Shown: piece after piece, positions 26,471-35,278 of the stretch
How positions within the stretch are numbered: position 1 is the first letter of the stretch
How the letters are laid out: the number at the start of each line of letters is the position of its first letter
Source of the DNA: Pedobacter ghigonis
GTDB lineage: Bacteria > Bacteroidota > Bacteroidia > Sphingobacteriales > Sphingobacteriaceae
Direction: 5' to 3'
Length of the DNA stretch: 64,000 nucleotides
NCBI RefSeq assembly: GCF_903166585.1
Contig: NZ_CAESCM010000013.1
Location: forward strand, 116,373-180,372
Notes under the pieces: model-generated
The model's input: the letters and a program-made list of their open reading frames with translations, nothing else
What the model was told of the DNA's origin: nothing
Database searches by the model: none
Translations under genes and position numbers: made by a program

Positions 26471-27631
26471 TTAAGCTAAATGCAAAGCAACCAATTGGTT
26501 CAAATCAGTATCGTTAATGCCTTGTTTGCTATCGGCTAAAACCAAAAACTGTTTGTAAACAATATCCAGGTGTTCTTTTTCTAATTTATGACCTAAACGC
26601 TCCAAATGGTGTTTCAAAGCATGGCGACCACTTCTTGCAGTTAATACAATAGTGGCATCAGGAAAACCAACATCTTCTGGTTTAATAATTTCGTAATTCT
26701 CGCGGTTTTTCAAGAAACCATCCTGGTGTATACCCGAGCTGTGCGAAAATGCATTGGCACCAACAATAGCTTTATTTGGCTGCACTGGCATGTTCATCTG
26801 GTTTCTCACACTGTGGCTAATATCATAAAACTGAGTAGCATCAATGCTGGTATTTAAGCCCAACACTTTGTGCGTTTTTAAAATCATTACCACTTCTTCC
26901 ATCGAAGTATTACCAGCGCGTTCGCCAATACCGTTAATGGTACATTCTACCTGGCGGGCACCATTTTGTAAACCGGCAATAGAGTTTGCTGTAGCTAAAC
27001 CTAAATCGTTGTGGCAGTGAACAGAGATAATCGCATTATCAATGTTTTTAACATTTTCTTTTAAGAAAAGGATTTTTGAGCCATATTGGTCGGGTAAGCA
27101 GTAACCGTTGGTATCGGGAATGTTTACTACGGTTGCACCGGCAGCAATTACCGCTTCAACCATTTTGGCTAAAAACTCGATATCGGCACGGCCGGCATCT
27201 TCTGCATAGAATTCAACATCTTCTACATATTTTTTTGCATATTTTACCGCTTCAACCGCACGGGCTAAAATATCCTCACGGGTGCTATTAAATTTATGTT
27301 TAATGTGGAAGTCAGAAGAACCAATTCCGGTGTGGATACGAGGCCTTTTGGCATAACGTAAAGCATCGGCAGCTACATCGATATCATTTTTATTGGCGCG
27401 GGTTAAGGCACAAATAATAGGATGAGTAACCGCTTTCGATAATTCGATAACGCTATTGAAATCGCCAGGGCTTGATACAGGAAAACCAGCTTCAATCACA
27501 TCTACGCCTAAAAGTTCGAGTGATTTTGCGATTTCTACTTTTTGGTTTGTATCTAACTGGCAGCCTGGAACCTGCTCGCCGTCACGTAAGGTCGTGTCGA
27601 AAATATAAACTTTGTTCGGGTCGTGAATCAT
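26471..27631 (-). CDS. leuA: 2-isopropylmalate synthase, short form
   Basis: Condenses 2-oxoisovalerate and acetyl-CoA, the first step of leucine synthesis. HMGL-like TIM barrel with FDTTLRDGEQVPGCQL (about 10-25), the metal-binding HCHNDLGLA (about 200-208) and NGIGERAGNTSMEEVVM. At 386 residues it lacks the C-terminal leucine-binding regulatory domain of the usual enzyme of about 520 residues, so leucine feedback on activity is not expected by the standard route. It starts 10 bases after leuB. Homocitrate or citramalate synthases are alternatives, but the leuBCD neighbours favour LeuA. Confidence 0.92.
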   Translation of the reverse strand: MIHDPNKVYIFDTTLRDGEQVPGCQLDTNQKVEIAKSLELLGVDVIEAGFPVSSPGDFNSVIELSKAVTHPIICALTRANKNDIDVAADALRYAKRPRIHTGIGSSDFHIKHKFNSTREDILARAVEAVKYAKKYVEDVEFYAEDAGRADIEFLAKMVEAVIAAGATVVNIPDTNGYCLPDQYGSKILFLKENVKNIDNAIISVHCHNDLGLATANSIAGLQNGARQVECTINGIGERAGNTSMEEVVMILKTHKVLGLNTSIDATQFYDISHSVRNQMNMPVQPNKAIVGANAFSHSSGIHQDGFLKNRENYEIIKPEDVGFPDATIVLTARSGRHALKHHLERLGHKLEKEHLDIVYKQFLVLADSKQGINDTDLNQLVALHLA

Positions 27632-27641
27632 AATCTTAGGT

Positions 27642-28733
27642 TTAGGATGTGATTAATTTTTGTGATAAGAATTTCAATACCAATTTACCCATTTCGGCTG
27701 TGCCTAACACTTTAAAACGGTTGGTAGTTTGGTCGGCTATATCATGTGTTCTGAAACCTTCTTTCAATACCTGGTCAATGGTATCAACCAATAGTTTCGC
27801 TTCCTCTTTAAGTCCGAAACCAATTTCGAGCATTAAAGCAGCCGATAGGATAGAAGCAAGCGGGTTAGCCACATCTTTACCGGCGATATCGTGTGCCGAA
27901 CCGTGTATTGGCTCAAAGAAACCAGTGCTTTCGCCAACCGAAGCTGAAGCGAGCATACCCATTGAGCCAGCAATTTGCGAAGCCTCATCGGTTAAAATAT
28001 CCCCAAATAAGTTGGCGGTTAACACCACGTCGAATTTTTTAGGGTTTTTAATTAACTGCATGGCTGCATTATCAATAAACATGTGCTCGGTTTCTACATC
28101 AGGGTATTGTTTGGCAATTTCCTGAACTGTTTCGCGCCACAGGCGAGAGCTTTCTAAAACGTTGGCTTTATCTACTGAACATAATCTTTTATTACGTTGT
28201 TGTGCGGCCTGATAAGCTTTGTGTGCAATACGCTCTACTTCGTAACGGTGGTAGATCATTAAATCAGAAGCTGTATTTCTGTCTTCTGAACGTGTTTTCT
28301 CACCAAAATATACATCACCTGTTAACTCGCGGAAAAACAAAATATCTGTTCCTCTTAAAATTTCAGGTTTAATGCTTGATGCCTGAAGAAGCTCATCGAA
28401 TAGTAATATCGGGCGGAGATTGGCAAATAAACCCAGTTCTTTGCGGATTTTTAATAAACCTTGTTCAGGTCTAACTTTTAAACTTGGGTCGTTATCGTAT
28501 TTGGCATGACCAATTGCGCCAAAGAGGATTGCATCACTTTGTCTTGCTTTTTCTAAAGTTTCATCCGGCAAAGGTTCGCCAGTTACTTCAATAGCCGCGT
28601 GGCCCATTAAAGCTTCTTCAAAAACAAATTCATGACCAAAAATTTCAGCAATTTTTTCTAATGCTGCTTTTCCCCAGGTGGTGACTTCCGGGCCAATACC
28701 ATCTCCAGGTATTACTAAAATGTTCTTCTTCAT
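27642..28733 (-). CDS. leuB: 3-isopropylmalate dehydrogenase
   Basis: NAD-dependent oxidative decarboxylase of the leucine pathway, 363 residues. Signature elements: VIPGDGIGPEVT at the N-terminus, ELTGDVYFGE with the catalytic Tyr, SVDKANVL with the catalytic Lys, and the metal-binding and NAD region LTANLFGDILTDEAS and EPIHGSAHDIAGK. Distinction from isocitrate or tartrate dehydrogenases rests on this motif set and on the neighbouring leuA, leuC and leuD. It ends 10 bases before leuA and lies 64 bases after the ABC ATPase gene. Confidence 0.96.
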   Translation of the reverse strand: MKKNILVIPGDGIGPEVTTWGKAALEKIAEIFGHEFVFEEALMGHAAIEVTGEPLPDETLEKARQSDAILFGAIGHAKYDNDPSLKVRPEQGLLKIRKELGLFANLRPILLFDELLQASSIKPEILRGTDILFFRELTGDVYFGEKTRSEDRNTASDLMIYHRYEVERIAHKAYQAAQQRNKRLCSVDKANVLESSRLWRETVQEIAKQYPDVETEHMFIDNAAMQLIKNPKKFDVVLTANLFGDILTDEASQIAGSMGMLASASVGESTGFFEPIHGSAHDIAGKDVANPLASILSAALMLEIGFGLKEEAKLLVDTIDQVLKEGFRTHDIADQTTNRFKVLGTAEMGKLVLKFLSQKLITS

Positions 28734-28797
28734 GTTAAAATTCTCCTATGCTTAACCTCGATTTGAAGGATTTAAAATCATCCTGTAAATCTCCGGT

Positions 28798-30267
28798 CTA
28801 GCTCAATATTTCTATATTTAAACTTTCGACGACTTTTACTTCGCCTTTTTCTAATAATATTCTTTTTTCAAGGCAGGTTGGCAGCTGCGATTCAAAATGG
28901 CCAACATAAATTACGGTCATGCCGTTGCTACACAGTTCATCAACCAGTTGGTTAAAACGTTGTGTTTGTTGCAAGTCTAAACCCTGGCATGGTTCGTCCA
29001 GAATTAACAATTCGGGATTCTTAATGATGGTTCTGGCCAGTAAAACCAGTCGCTGCTTACCCAATGGAAGTGAGGTGAGCAGCTCATTTTTATTTTCGGT
29101 TAAACCAAAATATTCAACCAGTTCATCAACCTGGCTGCTTTTGGTGTAAGGCAATTGCTGAAAAAGGCCTACGGTATCGTAGAAGCCCGAAGCAATACTT
29201 TGCCAAACAGTTGCCGTGGCATCGAAATACCAATGAAACTCTGGTGATATCAGCCCAATGTGTTGCTTAATATCCCAAATGCTTTCGCCACTTCCACGAC
29301 GGTTGCCAAACAGATACAGTTCGTTGGCATACGATTGTGGATGATCGCCGTTTACGAGACTTAACAAGGTAGATTTGCCTGAGCCATTGTGCCCTTGTAA
29401 AAGCCATTTTTCACCAGCCTTAACTTCCCAATTGATGTTTTTAAGCACCTGTTTTTCGCCATAGCTGATGTTCACATCAACCATTTTAACGATATTATCG
29501 GACGAATAAACCGGCGATTCTTTTAAAAAGCCAGGAATTTCCCTGTTATGTGCTTCAAAAGTAGCCGAAGTATGATCTCTGGTGCATGAAGCTACAAGTT
29601 GTCCCTCTTTAATTTCTGCAAAACGGTGGATGCATGATGGCAACTCCTGATCATTACTGATTAAAATCAATTGTACACCCTCATCAGTAATTTGATCGAG
29701 GAGGATGTTCAGTTTTTTGCGCGAAGCGGTATCTAAACCTGTATAAGGCTGATCGATAATCAGTAACTGTGGTTTTAACCACAAAGCTTTAACCAGCTGT
29801 AATTTTTTGTGCTCGCCACTCGATAGTTCGATTAACTGCGAGCTGGCAAAAGTAGAAAAGCCCAAGGCTTCTAAAATCGGTTCAACGCGATCAAAGTGAA
29901 GGCCTTTTTCTTTTCCAAAATGTACCAGTTCGGCATGCACGGTTAAAGTATCTTTAGCCTGCTGGCTGGTATAACGCTGCTGATAATAAAAGTTGGCAAC
30001 GCCTTCCAGGTTTTTAAACTGATACCAGCTATCAACAAATAAAACTTCGGCAGGTAATTTACTTTGCGGATCGAAATCAATTTCGATACTGCCCTGTGCT
30101 GCATTTATGCCAGCAATTGCCTTGGCCAAAGCAGTTTTTCCGCTACCGCTTTCGCCCCACAAAACCCAATTTTCGCCAACATTTATTTCCCAATATAGTT
30201 CCTTAAGCACCGCTTTGTTGCGGTACGCCAGGTTGAGGTGCTGAATGTGGACAAATGGTTTAAACAT
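28798..30267 (-). CDS. tandem ABC ATPase (ModF/PhrA-like)
   Basis: Soluble protein of 489 residues with two complete ABC ATPase domains. Domain 1 has Walker A GESGSGKTA and signature LSSGEHKKLQLVKA; domain 2 has Walker A GHNGSGKST, and the D-loop region LLILDEPCQGLDLQQ follows a degenerate signature (TSLPLGKQRLVLLAR). No transmembrane segment. The arrangement matches ModF/PhrA (photorepair protein) rather than ABC-F factors, since the ABC-F linker is missing. Its ATG overlaps the leuD stop by one base (TAATG), so it is translationally coupled to leuD. Why it sits between leuD and leuB is unexplained. Confidence 0.88.
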   Translation of the reverse strand: MFKPFVHIQHLNLAYRNKAVLKELYWEINVGENWVLWGESGSGKTALAKAIAGINAAQGSIEIDFDPQSKLPAEVLFVDSWYQFKNLEGVANFYYQQRYTSQQAKDTLTVHAELVHFGKEKGLHFDRVEPILEALGFSTFASSQLIELSSGEHKKLQLVKALWLKPQLLIIDQPYTGLDTASRKKLNILLDQITDEGVQLILISNDQELPSCIHRFAEIKEGQLVASCTRDHTSATFEAHNREIPGFLKESPVYSSDNIVKMVDVNISYGEKQVLKNINWEVKAGEKWLLQGHNGSGKSTLLSLVNGDHPQSYANELYLFGNRRGSGESIWDIKQHIGLISPEFHWYFDATATVWQSIASGFYDTVGLFQQLPYTKSSQVDELVEYFGLTENKNELLTSLPLGKQRLVLLARTIIKNPELLILDEPCQGLDLQQTQRFNQLVDELCSNGMTVIYVGHFESQLPTCLEKRILLEKGEVKVVESLNIEILS

Positions 30268-30851
30268 TATCTTGCCTGTTCGAATTCTTCGATTAATTGT
30301 TTTTGAGCCAGGATGAAGTCGATATCATCATAACCGTTTATTAAGCACGATTTTTTGTATGGATTGATTTCGAAAGATTCCTGTGCACCATTTTCTACAA
30401 TGGTAACAGTTTGGTTTTCTAAATCTACTTCCAGTGCTGATTGTGCGTTAGCATCAACAGATTTGAAGATTTGTACCAGAAAATCGTCGCTTACCTGAAT
30501 AGGCAATAAACCATTATTTAAGGCATTTCCTTTAAAAATATCGGCGAAGAAACTGCTGATAACGGCATCAAAGCCTGCATCCTGAATAGCCCAGGCTGCA
30601 TGCTCGCGGCTACTGCCACAACCAAAGTTTTTACCGGCAACTAAAACGCGACCGCTGTAGGTCGGGTTGTTCAATACAAATTCGGGCTTTGGTGTATTAT
30701 CGCCATTATAACGCCAATCGCGGAACAGGTTCTCGCCAAATCCCTCGCGCGTGGTGGCTTTTAGAAACCTTGCCGGAATAATCTGGTCGGTATCTATATT
30801 TTCTATGTTTAATGGCACTACTGCCGATGTTAATTTTGTGAACTTTTTCAT
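30267..30851 (-). CDS. leuD: 3-isopropylmalate dehydratase small subunit
   Basis: LeuD carries the swivelling aconitase domain that completes the active site of the LeuCD isomerase (2- to 3-isopropylmalate). At 194 residues it shows VVPLNIENIDTDQIIPARFL near the N-terminus and the substrate-recognition loop GKNFGCGSSREHAAWAI. The frame opens at 30887, but the ATG at 30851 (MKKFTKL) gives the standard start. Its stop overlaps the ATG of the ABC gene. The large subunit LeuC is 1.4 kb upstream in the same cluster. Confidence 0.95.
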   Translation of the reverse strand: MKKFTKLTSAVVPLNIENIDTDQIIPARFLKATTREGFGENLFRDWRYNGDNTPKPEFVLNNPTYSGRVLVAGKNFGCGSSREHAAWAIQDAGFDAVISSFFADIFKGNALNNGLLPIQVSDDFLVQIFKSVDANAQSALEVDLENQTVTIVENGAQESFEINPYKKSCLINGYDDIDFILAQKQLIEEFEQAR

Positions 30852-30862
30852 TTTTTTATGAT

Positions 30863-30932
30863 GATTACACAGATTAAATGATTTCACCGGTTAGGGTGAT
30901 TTCACTGATTTAATGATTACACCGATTACCGG
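30863..30932. repeat. tandem AATCAGTGTAATC-family repeats (inverted)
   Basis: GATTACACAGATTAAATGAT then TTCACCGGTT; GATTTCACTGATTTAATGAT; GATTACACCGATTACCGG. Three related copies in a row directly upstream of leuD, matching 35241-35270 upstream of ilvC. Confidence 0.6.
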
Positions 30933-30997
30933 TCATCATACATTGTTTTATTTTTTAATTTGGCTGTCGGGTCTTATGCCTTCTACCTTATCACTTT

Positions 30998-31759
30998 CTA
31001 CCTTTTGATGGCTTTAACTCTTAATCTCCTGTAGTCGGCTATCCATTCTCCGTTAATAAAATAATCGGGTTTCAGGATTTCAACTGCCAGGTTTTTTATC
31101 GATTCGGCTTGTGCTTCGTCTAAATTTTTAAATGCATGCTGGGCAAACTGGTTAATCCAAACGTACATTCCTGCTTCGCCGATTAGTTTGGTTGGCCTAT
31201 CGAACAGCCAAACTTGTTCTACTTCAAAACCTTTCGATTCGAGTAGGCTTGCATAGGTGCTAACGGACGGAAAGTACCAGAAATCGGTTACCACCTGATC
31301 CGAAAACCCCAGCTGACCGGCGGCAGCAGCGATGGCATCGGTAATGCTTTTCACATTTCCTTTACCTCCAAATTCGGCTACCAGCCTTCCGCCCGGTTTT
31401 AAACTTTTAAATAAACCACCGGCTAAAGCTTGCTGGTTTTCAATCCAGTGGAAAGTAGCATTGCTAAAAACTGCATCGAAGTTTTCGTGATAGGGGAGGC
31501 TTGCTCCATCTACCACTTCGAAGCTCAGGTTGGGATACGCTGCTTTTGCATTGGCTACCATATCGGCAGACGCATCGGTTCCCAGAACCAGTGCTCCGCT
31601 TGCTGCAATTTGTGCCGCCAGCTGACCTGTGCCAGAACCTACATCTAAAATATGTTCGCCTGCTTTCGGCGCCAGCCATTGCAAAACATCTGCTCCGTAA
31701 TCTGATACGAAGTGATGCTGCTTATCGTATAATGTTGCATCCCAAACTATTTCTGGCAT
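30998..31759 (-). CDS. class I SAM-dependent methyltransferase
   Basis: Methyltransferase of 253 residues with the SAM-binding motif I ILDVGSGTGQLAAQIA (about 37-52), an acidic residue ending strand 2 (LGTDAS), motif II NATFHWIEN and motif III LKPGGRLVAEFGG. The general layout resembles trans-aconitate 2-methyltransferase (Tam), which would detoxify an aconitase-type by-product and could make sense beside leuC and leuD, but the substrate cannot be read from sequence. It lies within the leu cluster, 146 bases upstream of leuD. Confidence 0.85.
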   Translation of the reverse strand: MPEIVWDATLYDKQHHFVSDYGADVLQWLAPKAGEHILDVGSGTGQLAAQIAASGALVLGTDASADMVANAKAAYPNLSFEVVDGASLPYHENFDAVFSNATFHWIENQQALAGGLFKSLKPGGRLVAEFGGKGNVKSITDAIAAAAGQLGFSDQVVTDFWYFPSVSTYASLLESKGFEVEQVWLFDRPTKLIGEAGMYVWINQFAQHAFKNLDEAQAESIKNLAVEILKPDYFINGEWIADYRRLRVKAIKR

Positions 31760-31847
31760 AACTACTTGTTTTATTTTACCAGGTTTTGTAAGATCTTATG
31801 ATATATGCCACCATTCAATCATTCAAACCTCAATCATTCTTATTCAT

Positions 31848-32129
31848 TTAAACGTAATGCTCTACTGTTGGAAAAGGCTCATAAAAATGATGCAATAACT
31901 TTTTCCAATCCTGATAAGCTGCTGAGCCCCTAAAACCTTCTGTATGGTCTTCTAGTGTTTCCCAGTTCACCAGCAGGATGTATTTATCAACTACCTCAAC
32001 ACATTTTTTAAGTTGATGCGAGATATAGCCTTTCATTGCACTGATTATTTTTTCGGCCTGGTTAAAGGCTTTTTCAAAATCGGCCGATAAATCTGGCTTT
32101 ACATTTAATATGGCAACTTCTAAAATCAT
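31848..32129 (-). CDS. antibiotic-biosynthesis-monooxygenase (ABM) fold protein
   Basis: A protein of 93 residues with a dimeric alpha/beta-barrel look: EVAILNVKPDLSADFEKAFNQAEKIIS, a GYISHQLKKCVE strand, ILLVNWETLEDHTEGFRGSAAYQDWKKLL with the Trp and His pattern of ABM domains, then FYEPFPTVEHY. Such proteins include quinol monooxygenases and heme-degrading enzymes; many have no known substrate. Small passenger gene between leuC and the methyltransferase. Confidence 0.75.
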   Translation of the reverse strand: MILEVAILNVKPDLSADFEKAFNQAEKIISAMKGYISHQLKKCVEVVDKYILLVNWETLEDHTEGFRGSAAYQDWKKLLHHFYEPFPTVEHYV

Positions 32130-32140
32130 AATTTAACTTT

Positions 32141-32209
32141 TTCGCCATTGCTACTGCATTAAGATTGCTTTCCCGAAAACCGGGAGAGGCCCTGCCTCGC
32201 AATGGCGAA
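32141..32209. repeat. inverted-repeat element with TTCGCCATTGC ends
   Basis: Perfect 11-bp terminal inverted repeats: TTCGCCATTGC (32141-32151) and GCAATGGCGAA (32199-32209). Inside lie AAGATTGCTT and CCCGAAAACCGGGA. Related to the GTCATTGCGAGG element at 36139-36227. Between leuC and the ABM gene. Confidence 0.65.
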
Positions 32210-32237
32210 TTTTGCTTTATGCTTTGGTCTTTTTGCT

Positions 32238-33644
32238 TTAAACTTTCTCTAAGAGCTCTCTTACGTCAGTAATTTTTCCGGTAACAGCAGCAGCTGCAGC
32301 GGTTAAAGGACTTGCCAATAAAGTACGGGCATTTTGTCCTTGTCTGCCTTCAAAGTTTCTGTTCGATGTAGAAACACAATATTTACCAGCAGGGATTTTA
32401 TCTTCGTTCATCCCTAAGCAGGCGCTACAACCCGGCTCGCGTAACTGGAAACCTGCAGCTTCGAAAATTTTATCTAAACCTTCGTTTTTAGCTTGCTGTT
32501 CTACTTGTTTCGAACCCGGAACAATCCAAACGGTAACGTTATCTGCTTTGTGTTTGTCTTTTACAAAATTGGCTACTTCGCGCAAATCTTCGATACGTGA
32601 ATTGGTACAACTTCCGATGAAAACATAATCGATTGGTTTACCAATTAAAGCTGCATCATCATCAAAGCCCATATAATCTAAGGCTTTTTTGTACGATACT
32701 TTTTCAGTTTCTGGTTGCGCTGCGGTTGCAGGAATATGTTCCTGAATACCCATTCCCATGCCTGGGTTGGTACCGTAAGTAATCATCGGGGCAATATCTG
32801 CAGCATCGAAAGTTAAAACACTATCAAATTTCGCATCCGCATCGCTGTATAATGTTTTCCAGTAAGCTAAAGCTTTATCCCATTCTTCGCCTGCGGGAGC
32901 AAACTCGCGTCCTTTAATGTAGTCGAAAGTAATTTGATCAGGAGCAATTAGACCACCGCGTGCACCCATTTCGATACTCATGTTACAGATCGTCATGCGG
33001 GCTTCCATGCTTAAAGCTTCGATTGCCGAACCTGCGTATTCAATAAAATAGCCTGTACCGCCTGCAGCAGAAATCTGAGCAATGATATATAAAATGATAT
33101 CTTTTGCACCTACACCTTTACCCAGCTCGCCGTTAACCTCAATTTTCATGGTTTTAGGTTTCGACTGTAACAGGCATTGGGTGGCAAAAACCTGCTCTAC
33201 CTGCGAAGTTCCGATACCAAATGCAATGGCACCAAATGCACCGTGCGTAGAAGTATGACTATCGCCGCAAACCATGGTTTTACCCGGTAGGGTAATGCCC
33301 AACTCCGGGCCAATTACGTGAACAATTCCTTGAAAAGGGTGACCTAAACCATAAAGCTCTACTCCAAATTCTGCACAGTTTTTGGTTAGCATATCTACCT
33401 GATAACGTGAAAGCTCTTCTTTTATCGGCAACAACTGATTTAAGGTAGGCACATTATGATCGGCAGTGGCCACAGTTTGTTTCGGACGCAAAACAGGCAA
33501 CCCTCTTTTGCGCAAACCATCAAAAGCCTGCGGAGAGGTAACCTCATGGATCAGGTGCGTATCAATATATAAAATATCAGGAAACCCTTCCTCACTTTTT
33601 ACAACGTGTGCATCCCAAATTTTTTCTACTAATGTTTTTGACAT
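32238..33644 (-). CDS. leuC: 3-isopropylmalate dehydratase large subunit
   Basis: Aconitase-family subunit with a 4Fe-4S cluster, 468 residues. Cluster cysteines are visible in FIGSCTNSRIEDLR (about 349) and in GCSACLGMN (about 410 and 413). VCGDSHTSTHGAFGA (about 130) and TSNRNFEGRQG near the C-terminus are diagnostic. Partner of LeuD. A hairpin repeat lies in the 56-base gap between ilvC and leuC, which might reduce read-through from the ilv part. Confidence 0.97.
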   Translation of the reverse strand: MSKTLVEKIWDAHVVKSEEGFPDILYIDTHLIHEVTSPQAFDGLRKRGLPVLRPKQTVATADHNVPTLNQLLPIKEELSRYQVDMLTKNCAEFGVELYGLGHPFQGIVHVIGPELGITLPGKTMVCGDSHTSTHGAFGAIAFGIGTSQVEQVFATQCLLQSKPKTMKIEVNGELGKGVGAKDIILYIIAQISAAGGTGYFIEYAGSAIEALSMEARMTICNMSIEMGARGGLIAPDQITFDYIKGREFAPAGEEWDKALAYWKTLYSDADAKFDSVLTFDAADIAPMITYGTNPGMGMGIQEHIPATAAQPETEKVSYKKALDYMGFDDDAALIGKPIDYVFIGSCTNSRIEDLREVANFVKDKHKADNVTVWIVPGSKQVEQQAKNEGLDKIFEAAGFQLREPGCSACLGMNEDKIPAGKYCVSTSNRNFEGRQGQNARTLLASPLTAAAAAVTGKITDVRELLEKV

Positions 33645-33659
33645 TTTTTATGAATTTTT

Positions 33660-33691
33660 TAAACCTCGCAGGTTCAAAAAACTGCGAGGTT
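33660..33691. terminator. hairpin between ilvC and leuC
   Basis: AAACCTCGCAG (33661-33671) pairs with CTGCGAGGTTT around a loop of about 10 bases. On the minus strand it is followed by AAAAAATTC rather than a U run, so it is more likely an RNA-stability or processing element, or partial terminator, than a full stop. Related to 19525-19556. Confidence 0.55.
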
Positions 33692-33700
33692 TGGTGTTTA

Positions 33701-35182
33701 TTATGCAGTTTTAATTGCTTTCATTGCAGTCATGGCTTTACGTAAAGTAGCACCAATTTGCTCAACCTGGTGAGAACGGATGGCTTCGTTAACATCAATT
33801 AATTGTCTGTTATCTACAGCACCGTCTTTACCTTCGTTAAAGTTTTTACCTACTAAATCTGTATCTACTTTTTTCATGAAATCGCCTAAAAGCGGTTTAC
33901 ATGCCTGATCGAATAAGTAACAACCATATTCTGCAGTATCAGAAATTACACGGTTCATTTCGAATAATTTTTTACGTGCAATGGTGTTGGCAATAAGTGG
34001 TGTTTCGTGTAACGACTCATAGTAAGCCGATTCTGGTTTAATACCAGCCTGTACCATGGTTTCGAAAGCCAATTCAACACCGGCACGTACAAAGGCAACC
34101 ATTAAAAGGTAGTTGTCGAAATATTCCTGCTCACCGATTTTAACATCTCCCGCTGGTGTTTTTTCGAATGCAGTTTCGCCTGTTTCAGCTCTCCATCCTA
34201 ATAAGTTTTTATCACCGTTTGCCCAGTCTTCCATCATGATGCGGCTAAATTCGCCACTCATAATATCATCCTGGTGTTTTTGGAACAATGGACGCATAAT
34301 GTCTTTCAACTCCTCAGAGATTTCGAAAGCTTTAATTTTAGCTACGTTGCTTAATCTATCCATCATGGCTGTAATACCACCTTGTTTTAAGGCTTCAGTA
34401 ATTACTTCTACACCATATTGAACCAATTTAGAAGCATAACCCGCATCGATTCCTTTTTCTACCATTTTATCGAATGACAGGATAGAACCTGTTTGCAATA
34501 AACCACAAAGGATTGTTTGCTCACCCATTAAATCAGATTTTACCTCGGCTACGAAAGATGATTTTAATACACCAGCTCTGTGACCACCAGTACCCACGCA
34601 ATAAGCTTTAGCCTGAGCCAAACCTTTACCCTGAGGATCGTTTTCTGGGTGAACTGCAATTAGGGTAGGTACACCAAAACCTCTTACATACTCTGCTCTA
34701 ACTTCACTACCAGGGCATTTAGGCGCCACCATAATTACGGTTAAATCTTTACGGATTTGCATGCCTTCTTCAACGATGTTGAAACCGTGCGAGTATAATA
34801 AAGTTGCACCTTCTTTCATTAAAGGCATAATTGCATTTACTACTGCAGTGTGCTGTTTATCAGGAGTAAGGTTAATTACCACATCAGCAGTTGGGATCAA
34901 TTCTTCGTAAGTGCCAACTTTGAAATTGTTTTCAGTAGCATTTTTCCACGAATCTCTTTTTCCTTCAATCGCTTCTTTACGCAATGTATAACTAACATCT
35001 AAACCACTATCTCTTAAATTTAAACCCTGGTTTAAGCCTTGTGCTCCGCAACCTACAACTACCAGTTTTTTACCTTTTAGTGCGCTAACGCCATCTAAAA
35101 ATTCAGCACTGTCCATAAAGTCGCAAACACCTAATTGGTTTAATTTTTCTCTAAGCGGTAATGTGTTAAAATAATTTGCCAT
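33701..35182 (-). CDS. ilvC: ketol-acid reductoisomerase, class II (long form)
   Basis: Acetohydroxyacid isomeroreductase (NADPH and Mg dependent) of valine and isoleucine synthesis. The 493 residues correspond to the long class II enzyme as in E. coli, with a duplicated knotted C-terminal domain. The nucleotide-binding motif is VVGCGAQGLNQGLNLRDSG (about 37-55), followed by VMVAPKCPGSEVRAEYVRG and GEQTILCGLLQTGS. It follows DinB and VOC genes and precedes leuC. AATCAGTGTAATC-type repeat DNA lies directly upstream. Confidence 0.97.
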   Translation of the reverse strand: MANYFNTLPLREKLNQLGVCDFMDSAEFLDGVSALKGKKLVVVGCGAQGLNQGLNLRDSGLDVSYTLRKEAIEGKRDSWKNATENNFKVGTYEELIPTADVVINLTPDKQHTAVVNAIMPLMKEGATLLYSHGFNIVEEGMQIRKDLTVIMVAPKCPGSEVRAEYVRGFGVPTLIAVHPENDPQGKGLAQAKAYCVGTGGHRAGVLKSSFVAEVKSDLMGEQTILCGLLQTGSILSFDKMVEKGIDAGYASKLVQYGVEVITEALKQGGITAMMDRLSNVAKIKAFEISEELKDIMRPLFQKHQDDIMSGEFSRIMMEDWANGDKNLLGWRAETGETAFEKTPAGDVKIGEQEYFDNYLLMVAFVRAGVELAFETMVQAGIKPESAYYESLHETPLIANTIARKKLFEMNRVISDTAEYGCYLFDQACKPLLGDFMKKVDTDLVGKNFNEGKDGAVDNRQLIDVNEAIRSHQVEQIGATLRKAMTAMKAIKTA

Positions 35183-35240
35183 TGTTTTTATTGGTTAATT
35201 TCTATTTAATTATCGGGTTTATATTTTCTTTCTTCGGCTT

Positions 35241-35270
35241 GATTACACTGATTAGGTGATTTCGCCGGTT
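35241..35270. repeat. AATCAGTGTAATC-family repeat (inverted)
   Basis: GATTACACTGATTAGGTGAT then TTCGCCGGTT; near-identical to 30863-30892. Lies in the DinB-ilvC gap. Confidence 0.6.
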
Positions 35271-35278
35271 GTTCCATT

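Noticed and set aside
33660..33691. Third amino-acid attenuator between ilvC and leuC
   Set aside because: There is a hairpin but no leader ORF and no T run on the operon strand; it belongs to a dispersed hairpin family.
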